Positions 1 to 9,236 of a stretch of DNA of 64,000 bases are shown piece by piece. The stretch comes from Dysgonomonas sp. Marseille-P4361 (lineage in GTDB: Bacteria; Bacteroidota; Bacteroidia; Bacteroidales; Dysgonomonadaceae), in assembly GCF_900343125.1 (NCBI RefSeq), contig NZ_OPYL01000001.1:682001-746000 (forward strand), read 5' to 3'. Under the pieces are notes generated by a model, which searched no databases, had not been told where the DNA came from, and saw nothing but the letters and a program-made list of their open reading frames with translations. Both the position numbers and the translations under genes were made by a program. Position 1 is the stretch's first letter. Each line of letters begins with the position of its first letter.

Positions 1-581
1 TTAGTAATATGAAATCTTTTGGACAGAATGTATTAGTAGTTTTGAACAAACACTACATTGATTCAGAAGAAGAAGTGGCTCTAATAAAAGACCATTGCAG
101 TAAGGTTAATGTAAGCTTTGCTGTGAACGAGTCTTTTGTGAAAGGAGGAGATGGGGCTATAGAGTCAGCAAGAGAAGTTGTACGCTTGGTAGAAGAGTCT
201 CCTTCCCAAAAGTTAGAGTTTACTTATGACGATACGGACTCAATTGAAGTGAAAATACAGAAGATAGCCCAGAAGATTTATGGAGCAGCCTCTGTAGAAT
301 TGAGTAATAAGGCGAAGAAGAAGATCGGGATGATAAATAAACTAAATATTAGTCATTACCCGGTTTGTATTGCAAAAACACAATATTCGTTCTCTGATAA
401 TGCTCATGAATATGGTACGCCTAGTGGGTTCTCTATAACAGTGAATGATATTGTGATTAACAATGGAGCTGAATTTATAGTTGCTATAGCAGGAGATATT
501 ATGCGTATGCCTGGTTTACCTGCTGTTCCTCAAGCAAATTATATTGATATTGTAGATGGCTTCATTGAGGGATTAAGCTAA
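1..581 (+). CDS. fhs: Formate--tetrahydrofolate ligase, C-terminal part (cut by window start)
   Basis: The reading frame is open from base 3, so the gene begins before the window and only about the last 192 residues are present; the family is usually about 555 residues. The visible part has the family's ...MKSFGQNVLVVLNKH... stretch after the nucleotide-binding core and the conserved ending with TPSGFSITV, GDIMRMPGLP and a final IDIVDGFIEGLS. The enzyme joins formate to tetrahydrofolate using ATP and feeds one-carbon units to purine and formyl-Met synthesis in the cytoplasm. The ATG at base 9 is internal, not the start. The next gene begins 8 bases after the stop. Confidence 0.93.
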   Translation, partial: SNMKSFGQNVLVVLNKHYIDSEEEVALIKDHCSKVNVSFAVNESFVKGGDGAIESAREVVRLVEESPSQKLEFTYDDTDSIEVKIQKIAQKIYGAASVELSNKAKKKIGMINKLNISHYPVCIAKTQYSFSDNAHEYGTPSGFSITVNDIVINNGAEFIVAIAGDIMRMPGLPAVPQANYIDIVDGFIEGLS

Positions 582-589
582 TTTGTATT

Positions 590-1435
590 TTGAAGAAGAT
601 TTGTATTACTGTAATCTGTTACTTTATATTTATCCCCTTTCTGAAAGGGCAGATAGCATATGAAAAGGAGGATTCATTGATATATGAATCTTACATGGAA
701 GAATTTGTGTCTAAAAAAAATCTTTCAAATTCAGAACTATTGGCAAATACAGCCCTATTCTTCTTAGATAAACCGTATGTAGCTTCTACTTTAGATCAGA
801 ACAAGACTGAATCTTTAGTTGTTAATTTACGAGAGTTTGATTGTGTTACATTTGTTGAAAGTTGTCTGGCACTGGTCTTAACTCTGAAAGCTGAAAATCC
901 ATCTTTTGAGAAATTCTGTCATACGTTACAAACTATACGTTATCGTAATGGAATTATAAAAGGTTATACTTCCCGTTTGCACTATACGAGTGATTGGATT
1001 TATGAGAATGAAAGAAATGGTTTTTTTGAAGATGTTAGTGGAAAGTGTGGGGGAGTAAAGATGATCAAGGGAGTAAGCTTTATGACAAAAAACGCTCATT
1101 TATATAAGCACTTGGCAAATGATTCTAGCTGTATTTCAGAAATGAAAGAGATAGAGAAGAATCTAAATAAACGTCATCGCTATGTGGTTTTACTCTCTTC
1201 TTATATATCAGATGCACAAGAAAATATTAAAAGTGGGAATGTTATAGCTTTTGCAACTAAGATAGATGGCTTGGATTATTCACATATTGGAATTGCATAC
1301 TGGCGAGAAGGAGAACTATGTCTTATTCATGCTTCTAGTAAGGAAAAGAAAGTGATTGTTGATGAAAAACCTCTGCCGTTATATTGTAAGCAGTCAAAGA
1401 CGTGTTTAGGAATAAGTGTTTTGAACGTTAAATAA
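590..1435 (+). CDS. DUF1460 family secreted amidase-like protein
   Basis: 281 residues with a hydrophobic N-terminal signal peptide ending near residue 20. The start is a TTG; it is the only start giving a proper signal sequence (MKKICITVICYFIF). The motif EFDCVTFVE puts a likely nucleophile Cys at about residue 85, and a later His lies in DYSHIGIAYW, the order expected of the NlpC/P60-like fold of DUF1460 proteins, which are common in Bacteroides and regarded as N-acetylmuramoyl-L-alanine amidase-like enzymes. It probably acts on cell-wall peptides in the periplasm. It sits 8 bases after fhs and 9 before the CPBP gene, so the three may be cotranscribed. The exact substrate cannot be read from sequence. 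Confidence 0.82.
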   Translation: MKKICITVICYFIFIPFLKGQIAYEKEDSLIYESYMEEFVSKKNLSNSELLANTALFFLDKPYVASTLDQNKTESLVVNLREFDCVTFVESCLALVLTLKAENPSFEKFCHTLQTIRYRNGIIKGYTSRLHYTSDWIYENERNGFFEDVSGKCGGVKMIKGVSFMTKNAHLYKHLANDSSCISEMKEIEKNLNKRHRYVVLLSSYISDAQENIKSGNVIAFATKIDGLDYSHIGIAYWREGELCLIHASSKEKKVIVDEKPLPLYCKQSKTCLGISVLNVK

Positions 1436-1444
1436 TGAATATAT

Positions 1445-2326
1445 ATGTTGAAAAGAGATTTGTTGTATGGTATGGGCGGATGGTCCCAACTTTTCTTTTT
1501 TCTTTTTCTTTTTTCGTCTAGCTATATTTTAGCTTTTCTGCTGATATTTTCGTTTGTAGATATAGAGCTTATGCAGTCTTCTTCTACAGAAATGAGAATG
1601 GCAATGGTTATTCAATCAATATGCCTTTTCCTTGTGCCATCTTTGGCCTTTGTGGCTTTATGTGAGAGAAGTTCCCAATCCTACCTAATTCCTAACAAAG
1701 AAAAGAATATATACTTTTTATTATTAGCTGTTCTTTTGATTATTGTCATACAACCGTTGGTTGGCTCTATCGGTTATTATAATCAACAAATGACATTGCC
1801 CGAATCCATGTCATCTATTGAAAGGTGGATGAAACAGAGTGAATCTAGTGCAGAGGAGTCTTTAAAGTTGCTTTTGGGGGATAAAACAGTTCTCAGTCTA
1901 TTGCTTAATGTCTTAGTACTCGGAGTTGTTGCAGGGATTACAGAGGAAATATTTTTTAGAGGATGCTTGCAGCAAATTATAGGAAAGATTGTTTCTAATA
2001 AACATTTTATGGTTTGGATAACTGCATTTATCTTTAGTACAATACATTTTCAATTTTATGGTTTTTTCCCAAGGTTATTGCTTGGGGCACTTTTAGGTTA
2101 TTTGTTTGTCTGGAGCGGGAATATTCTAATTCCTATAGTTGTGCATGTATTGCATAATGCAATGACTGTTATTTTCACTTATTTATATATAGATACTGCA
2201 ACTTATGAAACAATCAATAACTTAAATTTTGAGAATAATTCATTAGTGATCTTAGTGAGCCTGTCTTTGACAATCTTAATTTTAGTTCTTCTTCATAAAA
2301 AGAGATGCACTAAAATAACACTTTGA
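1445..2326 (+). CDS. CPBP family intramembrane glutamic protease
   Basis: 293 residues with about seven or eight hydrophobic segments. The CPBP (CAAX protease / bacteriocin-processing) signature is complete: EEIFFRG with the Glu pair at residues 167-168 and Arg172, then a His in FSTIHFQF near residue 200, then HVLHNAMT. These residues form the catalytic centre in Rce1-type glutamyl proteases. The substrate is unknown. It begins 9 bases after the DUF1460 gene and ends where the promoter of the next gene begins. Confidence 0.88.
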   Translation: MLKRDLLYGMGGWSQLFFFLFLFSSSYILAFLLIFSFVDIELMQSSSTEMRMAMVIQSICLFLVPSLAFVALCERSSQSYLIPNKEKNIYFLLLAVLLIIVIQPLVGSIGYYNQQMTLPESMSSIERWMKQSESSAEESLKLLLGDKTVLSLLLNVLVLGVVAGITEEIFFRGCLQQIIGKIVSNKHFMVWITAFIFSTIHFQFYGFFPRLLLGALLGYLFVWSGNILIPIVVHVLHNAMTVIFTYLYIDTATYETINNLNFENNSLVILVSLSLTILILVLLHKKRCTKITL

Positions 2327-2349
2327 TAAGATAATTAATATTAACTTTG
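2322..2349 (+). promoter_or_regulatory. Bacteroidetes-type promoter for the sugar transferase gene
   Basis: TAACTTTG at 2342-2349 matches the -7 consensus TAnnTTTG, and TTTG at 2322-2325 may be the -33 box. The 16-base spacing is shorter than the usual 19-21, so the -33 assignment is weaker. The start codon follows 20 bases downstream. Confidence 0.5.
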
Positions 2350-2368
2350 CATTTTACACTAAGTAGGT

Positions 2369-3772
2369 ATGGATACAGTTGGAAGAAAAGGAGGGCACGG
2401 ACATTTTATAGATTGGGTTATCCATTTTGGAGATCTTTTTTTGATAAATGTTTTCTTCTTCATAGTATTCTTTGGCCTTCATCTTGGGGACGAGTTGCCT
2501 TACAGAGAGAAGATAATAGCTTTTCTTTTGGTGAATCTAGGCTACTTTGTAGTATCAACTTTCATTCGTTTCCAGATATCATCAAATGTAATACATCTAG
2601 AGAAGATAGTTCAGAGGTCAACAGCCTTTATTACTATTTATGCAATATTTATTACGGCAGCATTCTCTATTTTCCATATTCTTTCCATTCCAATTATTCC
2701 TTGGATTATAGGATTCTTAATTCTAGGAGGAGTCTTTGTCGGATGGCATATCGTTTTTAGACTTATGTTGAAGGCTTATAGAAGGAAGGGATATAATTAT
2801 AGGCAGGTAGTAATTATAGGGGCAAACGCAAATGCTTTAATGGTTTATGATTCTCTTGTCTCTAGCGATTTTGGCTACAAAGTATTGGGTTTCTTTGATG
2901 ATGAAATTGCTCCAGGCATAGAACTACCTGCTAAGTATTTAGGTAACCTTTCTGATATAGCAGAATATGCGCAGATCCATAAAATTGATGATATATTTTG
3001 TACAATATATGGCGATAAAGATGAGTTGATATCGGAACTTGTTCTTTTTTCAGAAAAGAATATGATCCGTTTTCATATAGTTCCTCAATTTTATAAATTC
3101 TTTAGGCGAAAATTCTCATTGCAATTCATTGAGACTACTCCAGTACTGAGTTTGCGCTATGAACCTTTGCAGAACTTTTCGAATAGACTTTTGAAGAGAA
3201 GTTTTGATGTGTTATTCTCAGGAGTATTCCTTATAACGCTTTTTCCTATCATCTATATAATCTTAGGGGCGATAATAAAACTAACTTCGCCAGGACCTGT
3301 GTTTTTTACTCAAAAACGGACAGGGATAAAAGGGAAAGAGTTTAATTGCTATAAGTTTAGATCAATGAGACCTAACAAGGAAGCTAATAGCCGACAAGCA
3401 GTAAAGGATGATCCTCGAGTTACAAGAATAGGTGCATTTATGAGAAAGACAAGCCTTGATGAACTTCCTCAATTCATAAATGTGCTAAAAAATGACATGT
3501 CTGTAGTAGGTCCACGACCGCATATGCTTCAACATACTGAATTGTATTCTTCTATTATAGATAAATTTATGGTGCGTCATCTTGTTAAACCCGGAATAAC
3601 AGGGTGGGCACAGGTTACAGGATTTCGGGGAGAAACTAAGACGATAGAAGAAATGGAAGGCCGTGTAAAAAAAGATGTTTGGTACTTAGAAAACTGGACT
3701 TTCTTCTTAGATCTTAAAATTATATACTTGACCATAAAAAATGCAATAAGAGGAGAGAAGAAAGCTTATTGA
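2369..3772 (+). CDS. Undecaprenyl-phosphate sugar phosphotransferase (WcaJ-type)
   Basis: 467 residues. The N-terminal half has four or five membrane helices and a nucleotide-binding-like region (VVIIGANANALMVYDSL, DDIFCTIYGD). The C-terminal third is a bacterial sugar transferase domain: KRSFDVLFSG, a membrane segment, GPVFFTQKRTGIKGKEF, YKFRSM, TSLDELPQFINVL, SVVGPRP and VKPGITGWAQV. Such polyprenyl glycosylphosphotransferases load the first sugar phosphate (usually glucose-1-P or galactose-1-P) onto undecaprenyl phosphate for capsule or exopolysaccharide assembly at the inner membrane. No other polysaccharide gene is adjacent, so it looks like a stand-alone initiating enzyme. It converges with mltG 7 bases away. 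Confidence 0.9.
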   Translation: MDTVGRKGGHGHFIDWVIHFGDLFLINVFFFIVFFGLHLGDELPYREKIIAFLLVNLGYFVVSTFIRFQISSNVIHLEKIVQRSTAFITIYAIFITAAFSIFHILSIPIIPWIIGFLILGGVFVGWHIVFRLMLKAYRRKGYNYRQVVIIGANANALMVYDSLVSSDFGYKVLGFFDDEIAPGIELPAKYLGNLSDIAEYAQIHKIDDIFCTIYGDKDELISELVLFSEKNMIRFHIVPQFYKFFRRKFSLQFIETTPVLSLRYEPLQNFSNRLLKRSFDVLFSGVFLITLFPIIYIILGAIIKLTSPGPVFFTQKRTGIKGKEFNCYKFRSMRPNKEANSRQAVKDDPRVTRIGAFMRKTSLDELPQFINVLKNDMSVVGPRPHMLQHTELYSSIIDKFMVRHLVKPGITGWAQVTGFRGETKTIEEMEGRVKKDVWYLENWTFFLDLKIIYLTIKNAIRGEKKAY

Positions 3773-3779
3773 TCCTCTT

Positions 3780-4799
3780 TTATCTTATCCCTCTCTTGTC
3801 TAAAGCCTGTCTGTATCTTACAGCATTCCTTTGATGTTCACTGAACGTTTTTGCAAACTCGTGATATCCGGAGAAATCATCTTTGGCACACATGTATAAA
3901 TAGTCATGTTTTGCATAATTTAAAACGGCATCAATTCCTTTTATAGAGGGGATGCGTATTGGTCCGGGAGGTAACCCAGTGTGCTGATAGGTGTTATATG
4001 GGGAGTCTACCTCTAGGTGTTTATTTAAGATTCTTTTTAAACCGAAATCTCCAACAGCAAATTTAACAGTCGGATCTGCTTGCAAGGCTTGCCCTCTATT
4101 CAGACGATTTATATATAGTCCTGCCACAATAGGATACTCATCGCTATATGTACATTCTTCTTCTACTATGGAAGCTAATGTAGAAACCTCTATTGGAGTT
4201 AGGTTAATCTCTTTTGCTTTATTTTTTCTTTCCTCGTTCCAGAAAACGGTATATTCTTTTTTCATTCTTTGGATGAAGTTTTTTATGCTGATATCCCAAT
4301 ATATTTCATAGGTATTGGGGATAAACATAGCTGGTATATCTTGAGTGGAGAAGCCAAGTTCTTTACACGCTACGCTATCATTAAGAAGAACTAAAAGATC
4401 TTTTGAGTCGAACATCATCTGTTGTCCAACCCTGTCTGCAAGATCAACTTTCGTTCTAATATTGTTAAACTTCAATTTTATCGGGGCTTGATGTCCACTA
4501 CGAAGATCTTTTATAACCTCGTAAATAGTCATTTCTGGTTTTATGATATAGCGTCCAGTCTTGATATTTTCTTTATAAGAAAGTATTGTACATAGTTTGT
4601 CAAAATTAGCTATGTTTTCAACTTTAGCACTATCTCTAATATCGTTCTTTAAACGATTGTAATCTCGATTATCATCAATATAAATAGATATAGGTTTATC
4701 TATATTAAAACCTGTATTTATAATACTGTAGCCATATAGTGCAATACCCGAAAGTGTCACTATAAGGATTAATAAAATGTACAGAATTGCTTTTTTCAT
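3780..4799 (-). CDS. mltG: Endolytic murein transglycosylase MltG
   Basis: 339 residues: one N-terminal membrane helix, a LysM-like region, then the YceG/MltG catalytic domain. The stretch ASIVEEECTY (Glu at 213-215) matches the catalytic-Glu motif, followed by VAGLYINRL, LQADPTVKFAVG and the conserved SPYNTYQHTGLPPGPIRIPS block. It cleaves nascent glycan strands in the periplasm and sets peptidoglycan strand length. It lies 4 bases after queA on the same strand, so the two are very likely cotranscribed. Its length matches the family. Confidence 0.93.
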   Translation of the reverse strand: MKKAILYILLILIVTLSGIALYGYSIINTGFNIDKPISIYIDDNRDYNRLKNDIRDSAKVENIANFDKLCTILSYKENIKTGRYIIKPEMTIYEVIKDLRSGHQAPIKLKFNNIRTKVDLADRVGQQMMFDSKDLLVLLNDSVACKELGFSTQDIPAMFIPNTYEIYWDISIKNFIQRMKKEYTVFWNEERKNKAKEINLTPIEVSTLASIVEEECTYSDEYPIVAGLYINRLNRGQALQADPTVKFAVGDFGLKRILNKHLEVDSPYNTYQHTGLPPGPIRIPSIKGIDAVLNYAKHDYLYMCAKDDFSGYHEFAKTFSEHQRNAVRYRQALDKRGIR

Positions 4800-4803
4800 G
4801 AGG

Positions 4804-6027
4804 TTATGAGTTTAGTAATAGAGAACTATCGCCGTAACTAAGGAATCTGTAATTATTTTCTAAAGCATGGTTGTAAATAACTTTCCAATCTTTATCTCCG
4901 ATGAAAGCAGAAACAAGCAGCAATAAGGTGCTTTGTGGTTGGTGGAAATTAGTTACTATTCCTTCTACTATTTTGAATTGATATCCAGGTGCAATAATTA
5001 TTTGTGTATGTGCTATTAGTGTATCTAGTTTATGAGAATCAAGATAATTCAAGATAGATGTTAGTGCTTCTTGTTTTGAAAGTGCATTATTTTCTCTTTC
5101 GTAAGCTTCCCATTGAGTAACGTTCAGATCATTGTTTGGATCTTTTCCTATCTTCGATCCTATATAGTATAGACTCTCGAGAGTCCGAACAGATGTAGTT
5201 CCCACGGCTATAATAGCTCCATCGTGATCCAATAGGGTTTGAATAGTCCCTCTTTTTATTGAGATAAATTCAGAATGCATCGTATGCCCTTTAATTTGCT
5301 CAGATTTGACTGGTCGGAAAGTCCCTGCTCCAACATGAAGTGTGACTTCGGTTGTTTTTATTCCTTGTTGGCTAAAAGACTCAAATACCTTTGGAGTAAA
5401 ATGTAGTCCTGCTGTTGGTGCTGCAACAGAACCATCTATTTTTGAATAAACAGTTTGGTAAGTTTGTTTATCCTCTTCCTCTGTGTCCCGATTCAAATAG
5501 GGGGGTATTGGCAACTCTCCAATCGCTTCCAATAATTCGGAAAACGTATAATCCTGATTATCCCAGCTGAACTTTACAATATGAGAATCCCCTTTTGTTT
5601 CAATACGCTCTGCTGAAAAATGAATAATCTCGTTGTTGATAATGATCTCTTTGGAAAGAGTTCCTTCTTTCCATTTTTTTAGATTCCCAATTAGGCATAG
5701 CCAAGAACAAGTGCTTTTTTGCTGAAAGCTTAATAAATAATCGTTTGGCTCGTATGGCTCTAGGCAGAATATCTCTATCTGAGCCCCTGTCGTTTTTTGA
5801 AAATGTAGACGAGCTTGTATAACTTTCGTATTATTAAATATTAAGAGACTTTTTTGAGGTAAGAAGCTTGTCAGATCGTAGAAATTCGAGTCGGTGATTG
5901 CTCCGTTTCTGTATACAAGTAATTTGGAGGCATCACGTTCTTTTAAGGGATATTTTGCGATACGCTCATCCGGTAAATTATAGTTGAAGTCTTCGATTCG
6001 AATCTCCTTTGGATCAGATATTTTCAC
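4804..6027 (-). CDS. queA: S-adenosylmethionine:tRNA ribosyltransferase-isomerase
   Basis: 407 residues. Family signatures: DFNYNLPDERIAKYP near the start, FNNTKVIQARL, SVAAPTAGLHFT, TLHVGAGTFRPVKSEQI and NFHQPQSTLLLLVSAFIG. QueA transfers the ribosyl part of SAM to preQ1 in tRNA to make epoxyqueuosine. The protein is about 50 residues longer than classical QueA (about 350); extra sequence lies around residues 75-135 and in the YESLYYIGSKIG... region, and longer QueA-like forms occur in Bacteroidetes. The start is a GTG; no in-frame ATG lies nearby. Divergent from the Smr gene, cotranscribed with mltG. Confidence 0.88.
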   Translation of the reverse strand: MKISDPKEIRIEDFNYNLPDERIAKYPLKERDASKLLVYRNGAITDSNFYDLTSFLPQKSLLIFNNTKVIQARLHFQKTTGAQIEIFCLEPYEPNDYLLSFQQKSTCSWLCLIGNLKKWKEGTLSKEIIINNEIIHFSAERIETKGDSHIVKFSWDNQDYTFSELLEAIGELPIPPYLNRDTEEEDKQTYQTVYSKIDGSVAAPTAGLHFTPKVFESFSQQGIKTTEVTLHVGAGTFRPVKSEQIKGHTMHSEFISIKRGTIQTLLDHDGAIIAVGTTSVRTLESLYYIGSKIGKDPNNDLNVTQWEAYERENNALSKQEALTSILNYLDSHKLDTLIAHTQIIIAPGYQFKIVEGIVTNFHQPQSTLLLLVSAFIGDKDWKVIYNHALENNYRFLSYGDSSLLLNS

Positions 6028-6138
6028 TTTTCATTATTTTTTTTATCCGGCAAAAATAAGCAACTTTGCGGTAATAAAAAAGCATATCGGTATATAGACA
6101 AGATTAATTAAGAATGAATACCGATTAATAATAAAAAT

Positions 6139-7179
6139 ATGAAAATTGGAGATAAAGTTCGCTTTCTGAATACAATAGGGGGTGGAGTGGTAAAAGGCTT
6201 TCAGGGAAAGGATATTGTTCTTGTTGAAGACACAGACGGGTTTGATATTCCTGTTTTGATAAGAGAAGTAGTTGTTATAGAGCCAGCACACGATATTCAA
6301 GTTAGGCAAACTGTTGTTCCTACCCCTCAATTTCAACAAAATATCGTTTCCTCTGCTATAGAAGAGCCAGAAGAGGTTGTAGAAACAAGAGAAGGAGAGG
6401 TGTTGTCTGTTTATTTGGCTTATCTGCCTGTCGATATAAAAAGTTTAAGCACTACTTCATTTGAATGTTATTTGGTAAATGACAGTAACTATTACTTGTC
6501 TTTTAACTATATGAGCCGTTCGGAAGGAGGCTGGCTTAGTCGTAGTGTTGGGCAGATAGAACCTAATACGAAAATTTTTCTTGAAGAGTTTGGGAAAGAA
6601 GTGCTTAATGACATAGAGCAAGTTTGTTTACAATTTATAGCCTATAAACAAGGAAAGGCATTTCAACTTAAAAACTCATATTCTGTAGATTTACGAATAG
6701 ATACAGTGAAATTCTATAAATTGCATAGCTTCAAGGAAAATGACTATTTCGATGACGAGGCAATAATGTACACGGTTGTTAAACGAGATTTAGCAACTAA
6801 AGAATTGGCGGTTTCTTCTCAGGAGATTGAAATGGCGATGAAGGAGAAAACGACACAACGACCTCGTAAAGAGGCAATCGTAAAGAAACCGAAAAAAGAA
6901 ATTCTTGAAATAGATCTGCATATACATGAACTTCTTGATAATACGAACGGGTTGTCTCCTGCCGATATTCTTGAGTATCAAATCGGAAAATTTAAAGAAG
7001 TTATGGATGAGAATATTCGAAGTAAAGGGAAAAAGATTGTATTTATTCACGGAAAAGGTGATGGGATATTAAGAAATTCGATATTAAAAGAATTAAAAAC
7101 AAATTATAAATCGGTTTATTTTCAAGACGCTTCATTTCGCGAATACGGATATGGAGCAACAATGGTAACAATTAAATAA
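6139..7179 (+). CDS. DUF2027 and Smr domain protein
   Basis: 346 residues. Residues 1-60 (KIGDKVRFLNTIGGGVVKGFQGKD) form a small beta domain as in DUF2027 proteins, followed by a second beta-rich region. The C-terminal 85 residues are an Smr domain with DLHIHEL and the HGKGDG motif. Smr domains bind or cut nucleic acid (MutS2 C-terminus, SmrB); the HGKGxG motif is intact. The DUF2027-Smr pairing is a Bacteroidetes arrangement. A role in mRNA or DNA processing is likely, but the target is unknown. It shares a divergent intergenic region with queA. Confidence 0.85.
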   Translation: MKIGDKVRFLNTIGGGVVKGFQGKDIVLVEDTDGFDIPVLIREVVVIEPAHDIQVRQTVVPTPQFQQNIVSSAIEEPEEVVETREGEVLSVYLAYLPVDIKSLSTTSFECYLVNDSNYYLSFNYMSRSEGGWLSRSVGQIEPNTKIFLEEFGKEVLNDIEQVCLQFIAYKQGKAFQLKNSYSVDLRIDTVKFYKLHSFKENDYFDDEAIMYTVVKRDLATKELAVSSQEIEMAMKEKTTQRPRKEAIVKKPKKEILEIDLHIHELLDNTNGLSPADILEYQIGKFKEVMDENIRSKGKKIVFIHGKGDGILRNSILKELKTNYKSVYFQDASFREYGYGATMVTIK

Positions 7180-7202
7180 CTATTAGCACAGACTAAATTG
7201 GT

Positions 7203-7790
7203 ATGAAAAAAAGAATTCTTACTTTATTATTTGTAGCAGCAACATTGGTTAGCTGCGAAAGCCTTCAACAAGGTTTGATGAGTACTTACAATATGGTGAA
7301 TTGTGAGTATAACTATAGATCGATATCGGGATTAAGTATTGGTGGTGTCAATATGTCAAATGGGCTATCTTTGGCGGCTATACCAAAAGTTACATCTATT
7401 TTGACAGGTTCGGCTAAAAGCATTCCGCTGGATTTTACATTAAATCTTGATGTGAAGAACCCGAATCAGTCAAATGCACTGCTACATGGATTGCAATACA
7501 TTATTAGTATCGATGGCGTGCAATTTACAACAGGCTCACTAAATCAATCTCTGAATATTGCTGCCGGACAGACTCAGACTCTGCCGTTGACTATAGGTGT
7601 TGATCTTGCTTCGTTAATGAAAAACGAGTCGAAAGATGCGGTTGTAGACATAGCAAAAAACTTTTTAGGTATAGGCTCTAAAAAGTCACAAGTTAGCTTG
7701 CAGTTGAAGCCTTCGTTCAAAGTGGATAATACAATGGTAGCCTCGCCTATCTATATTCCGGTTAACTTTAGTTTCGGAGGGAACAAATAG
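7203..7790 (+). CDS. LEA14-like lipoprotein
   Basis: 195 residues with a lipoprotein signal (LFVAATLVSCES, Cys at about residue 18). The mature part resembles the LEA14/WHy fold: LPLDFTLNLDVKNPNQSNALL followed by a beta pattern ending in a basic tail. Such proteins are small beta-sandwiches of unclear role, here probably anchored in a membrane facing the periplasm. It begins 23 bases after the Smr gene on the same strand. Confidence 0.7.
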   Translation: MKKRILTLLFVAATLVSCESLQQGLMSTYNMVNCEYNYRSISGLSIGGVNMSNGLSLAAIPKVTSILTGSAKSIPLDFTLNLDVKNPNQSNALLHGLQYIISIDGVQFTTGSLNQSLNIAAGQTQTLPLTIGVDLASLMKNESKDAVVDIAKNFLGIGSKKSQVSLQLKPSFKVDNTMVASPIYIPVNFSFGGNK

Positions 7791-7831
7791 TTGCTATGAC
7801 TGTTATAATATAAACTATAACAGAGTGAGAT

Positions 7832-8110
7832 ATGGAATATAATGTAGTACACAATGAAGAGGAAAGTCGTTTCGAAACTACAGTAGATGGACTTTTGTCA
7901 GTAGTAGATTATCGCAAAAGAGACAACCTTTTGCTTGTAACTCATACGGGAGTCCCTACGCCGTTGGAAGGGAGAGGTATTGCTAGTGCTATAACAAAGG
8001 CATTATTGGACTATGTCCGTGCAAATGGGCTAAAGGTGCGACCTATTTGTCCATATACAAAAGCATATGTTAAGCGACATCCTGAATATGACGATATTAT
8101 AGAGAATTGA
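7832..8110 (+). CDS. Small GNAT-fold acetyltransferase (YjdJ-type)
   Basis: 92 residues. The middle has HTGVPTPLEGRGIASAITKALLDYVRANG, where the GRGIAS turn matches the acetyl-CoA binding loop of short GNAT proteins, followed by ICPYTKAYVKRHPEY, the typical ending of the YjdJ/GTLF1 type. The acyl acceptor is unknown. It is followed by a strong terminator. Confidence 0.85.
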   Translation: MEYNVVHNEEESRFETTVDGLLSVVDYRKRDNLLLVTHTGVPTPLEGRGIASAITKALLDYVRANGLKVRPICPYTKAYVKRHPEYDDIIEN

Positions 8111-8134
8111 AGTAATTAAAATTAGAGTAATATG

Positions 8135-8169
8135 ATCGGGAGTAAATTGTTTGCTCCCGATTTTTTTTG
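8135..8169 (+). terminator. Intrinsic terminator after the small acetyltransferase gene
   Basis: ATCGGGAG (8135-8142) and CTCCCGAT (8154-8161) form an 8-bp stem followed directly by a run of T on the + strand. Confidence 0.85.
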
Positions 8170-8209
8170 TATATATTTGAGAACTAATACTTTCTAAAAA
8201 CTACTTATT

Positions 8210-8578
8210 ATGAAAACACAACGATTAAAAAACGTTCTATCTTTTCTACCGGAAGCAATACTTTTGTCTATGACGTTATTTATGCTGATCGCAGATCTTT
8301 TGAAGTCTTCTTCGGTTAACTATATTGTGCTAGCATTGATAGGTTTAATCTCAGGAATGATATTCTTAAAGAATAAATATATTGCTATCTTAATTTCTTC
8401 CGTAATTGCACTAGGGAGTGCATATATGCTATTAGCTGTTTTGTCCGAATATTATGAATTCCCTGTAGGAGATACAGAGGGTATAAAGATGCTATTATTT
8501 GGCTCCCTACTTTTTGTCTCTGTTATTATACTCGCGGTTGTAATGCCGTTTAAATATTTTAGAAAGAAAGAGGAATAA
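8210..8578 (+). CDS. Small four-helix membrane protein, unknown
   Basis: 122 residues with four predicted membrane helices (about 14-30, 38-55, 58-78 and 95-115) and a basic tail (KYFRKKEE). I recognise no family motif. It is flanked by a terminator upstream and converges with the DUF3256 gene, so it is probably transcribed alone. Confidence 0.6.
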   Translation: MKTQRLKNVLSFLPEAILLSMTLFMLIADLLKSSSVNYIVLALIGLISGMIFLKNKYIAILISSVIALGSAYMLLAVLSEYYEFPVGDTEGIKMLLFGSLLFVSVIILAVVMPFKYFRKKEE

Positions 8579-8593
8579 AAAAGGAAGAGAATT

Positions 8594-9229
8594 TTATTCC
8601 TTGAAAGATACCTTATCCCATTCTAATATTTTTGGCTCTTCTGTTAAGAATGGCTGTATTTTTTTATAATCATCTTCAGATAAATAGCTCTTAATGTCAT
8701 AAAACACCTTTGCTTCTGTACTGCTTGGAGATAGTTCTATCTTTGTTGGGGTCATATCCAAAGCCGCGTACGCATTTTTGAAGTCCTGACCATCTCTGTC
8801 TGCATCAGCCTTAATAAACCAGTCTTTGTTTATTCTAGGGAAAAGGTTCTGCTCAATAGGAATCCATTTTGTAGTATAAAACTGCAATTGACTATCACAA
8901 ATTTTCCCACATACAGTTCTGACAACACAGATGATTTTTGACTCATTAATCAGGGGGAGGAGTTTTATCTGTATTGTTCCTGCTTCTGAAGTTTGCAAAG
9001 AAATATAATCCGGTGAAATAGCTAGTCTTTTTATATTCGACCCTTTGCTTCTGATAACTGAAATCTGAGTAGTGTCACTTGTATTTGCAGTTAGTTTATC
9101 TCTTTCGGTAGCCTCAAGTCCAAGAATGAGATTTTCGGGCATAGAAAGGAAAATGCTCTGTAATTCTTGAGCCGAAATATAAAGAGAGGTTGAGATAAGG
9201 GCTATAATTAATACTATTTTTTTCATCAC
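8594..9229 (-). CDS. DUF3256-like secreted protein
   Basis: 211 residues with a signal peptide (IVLIIALISTSLYISAQ). The early motif QSIFLSMPENLILGLEATERDKL resembles the Bacteroidales DUF3256 family. The rest is beta-rich without catalytic motifs, with a central pair of Cys residues (RTVCGKICDSQ). Probably periplasmic; function unknown. It follows the DMT transporter gene by 7 bases on the minus strand. The family name comes from memory of the motif and should be taken as likely rather than certain. Confidence 0.65.
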   Translation of the reverse strand: MMKKIVLIIALISTSLYISAQELQSIFLSMPENLILGLEATERDKLTANTSDTTQISVIRSKGSNIKRLAISPDYISLQTSEAGTIQIKLLPLINESKIICVVRTVCGKICDSQLQFYTTKWIPIEQNLFPRINKDWFIKADADRDGQDFKNAYAALDMTPTKIELSPSSTEAKVFYDIKSYLSEDDYKKIQPFLTEEPKILEWDKVSFKE

Positions 9230-9236
9230 ATGATTT

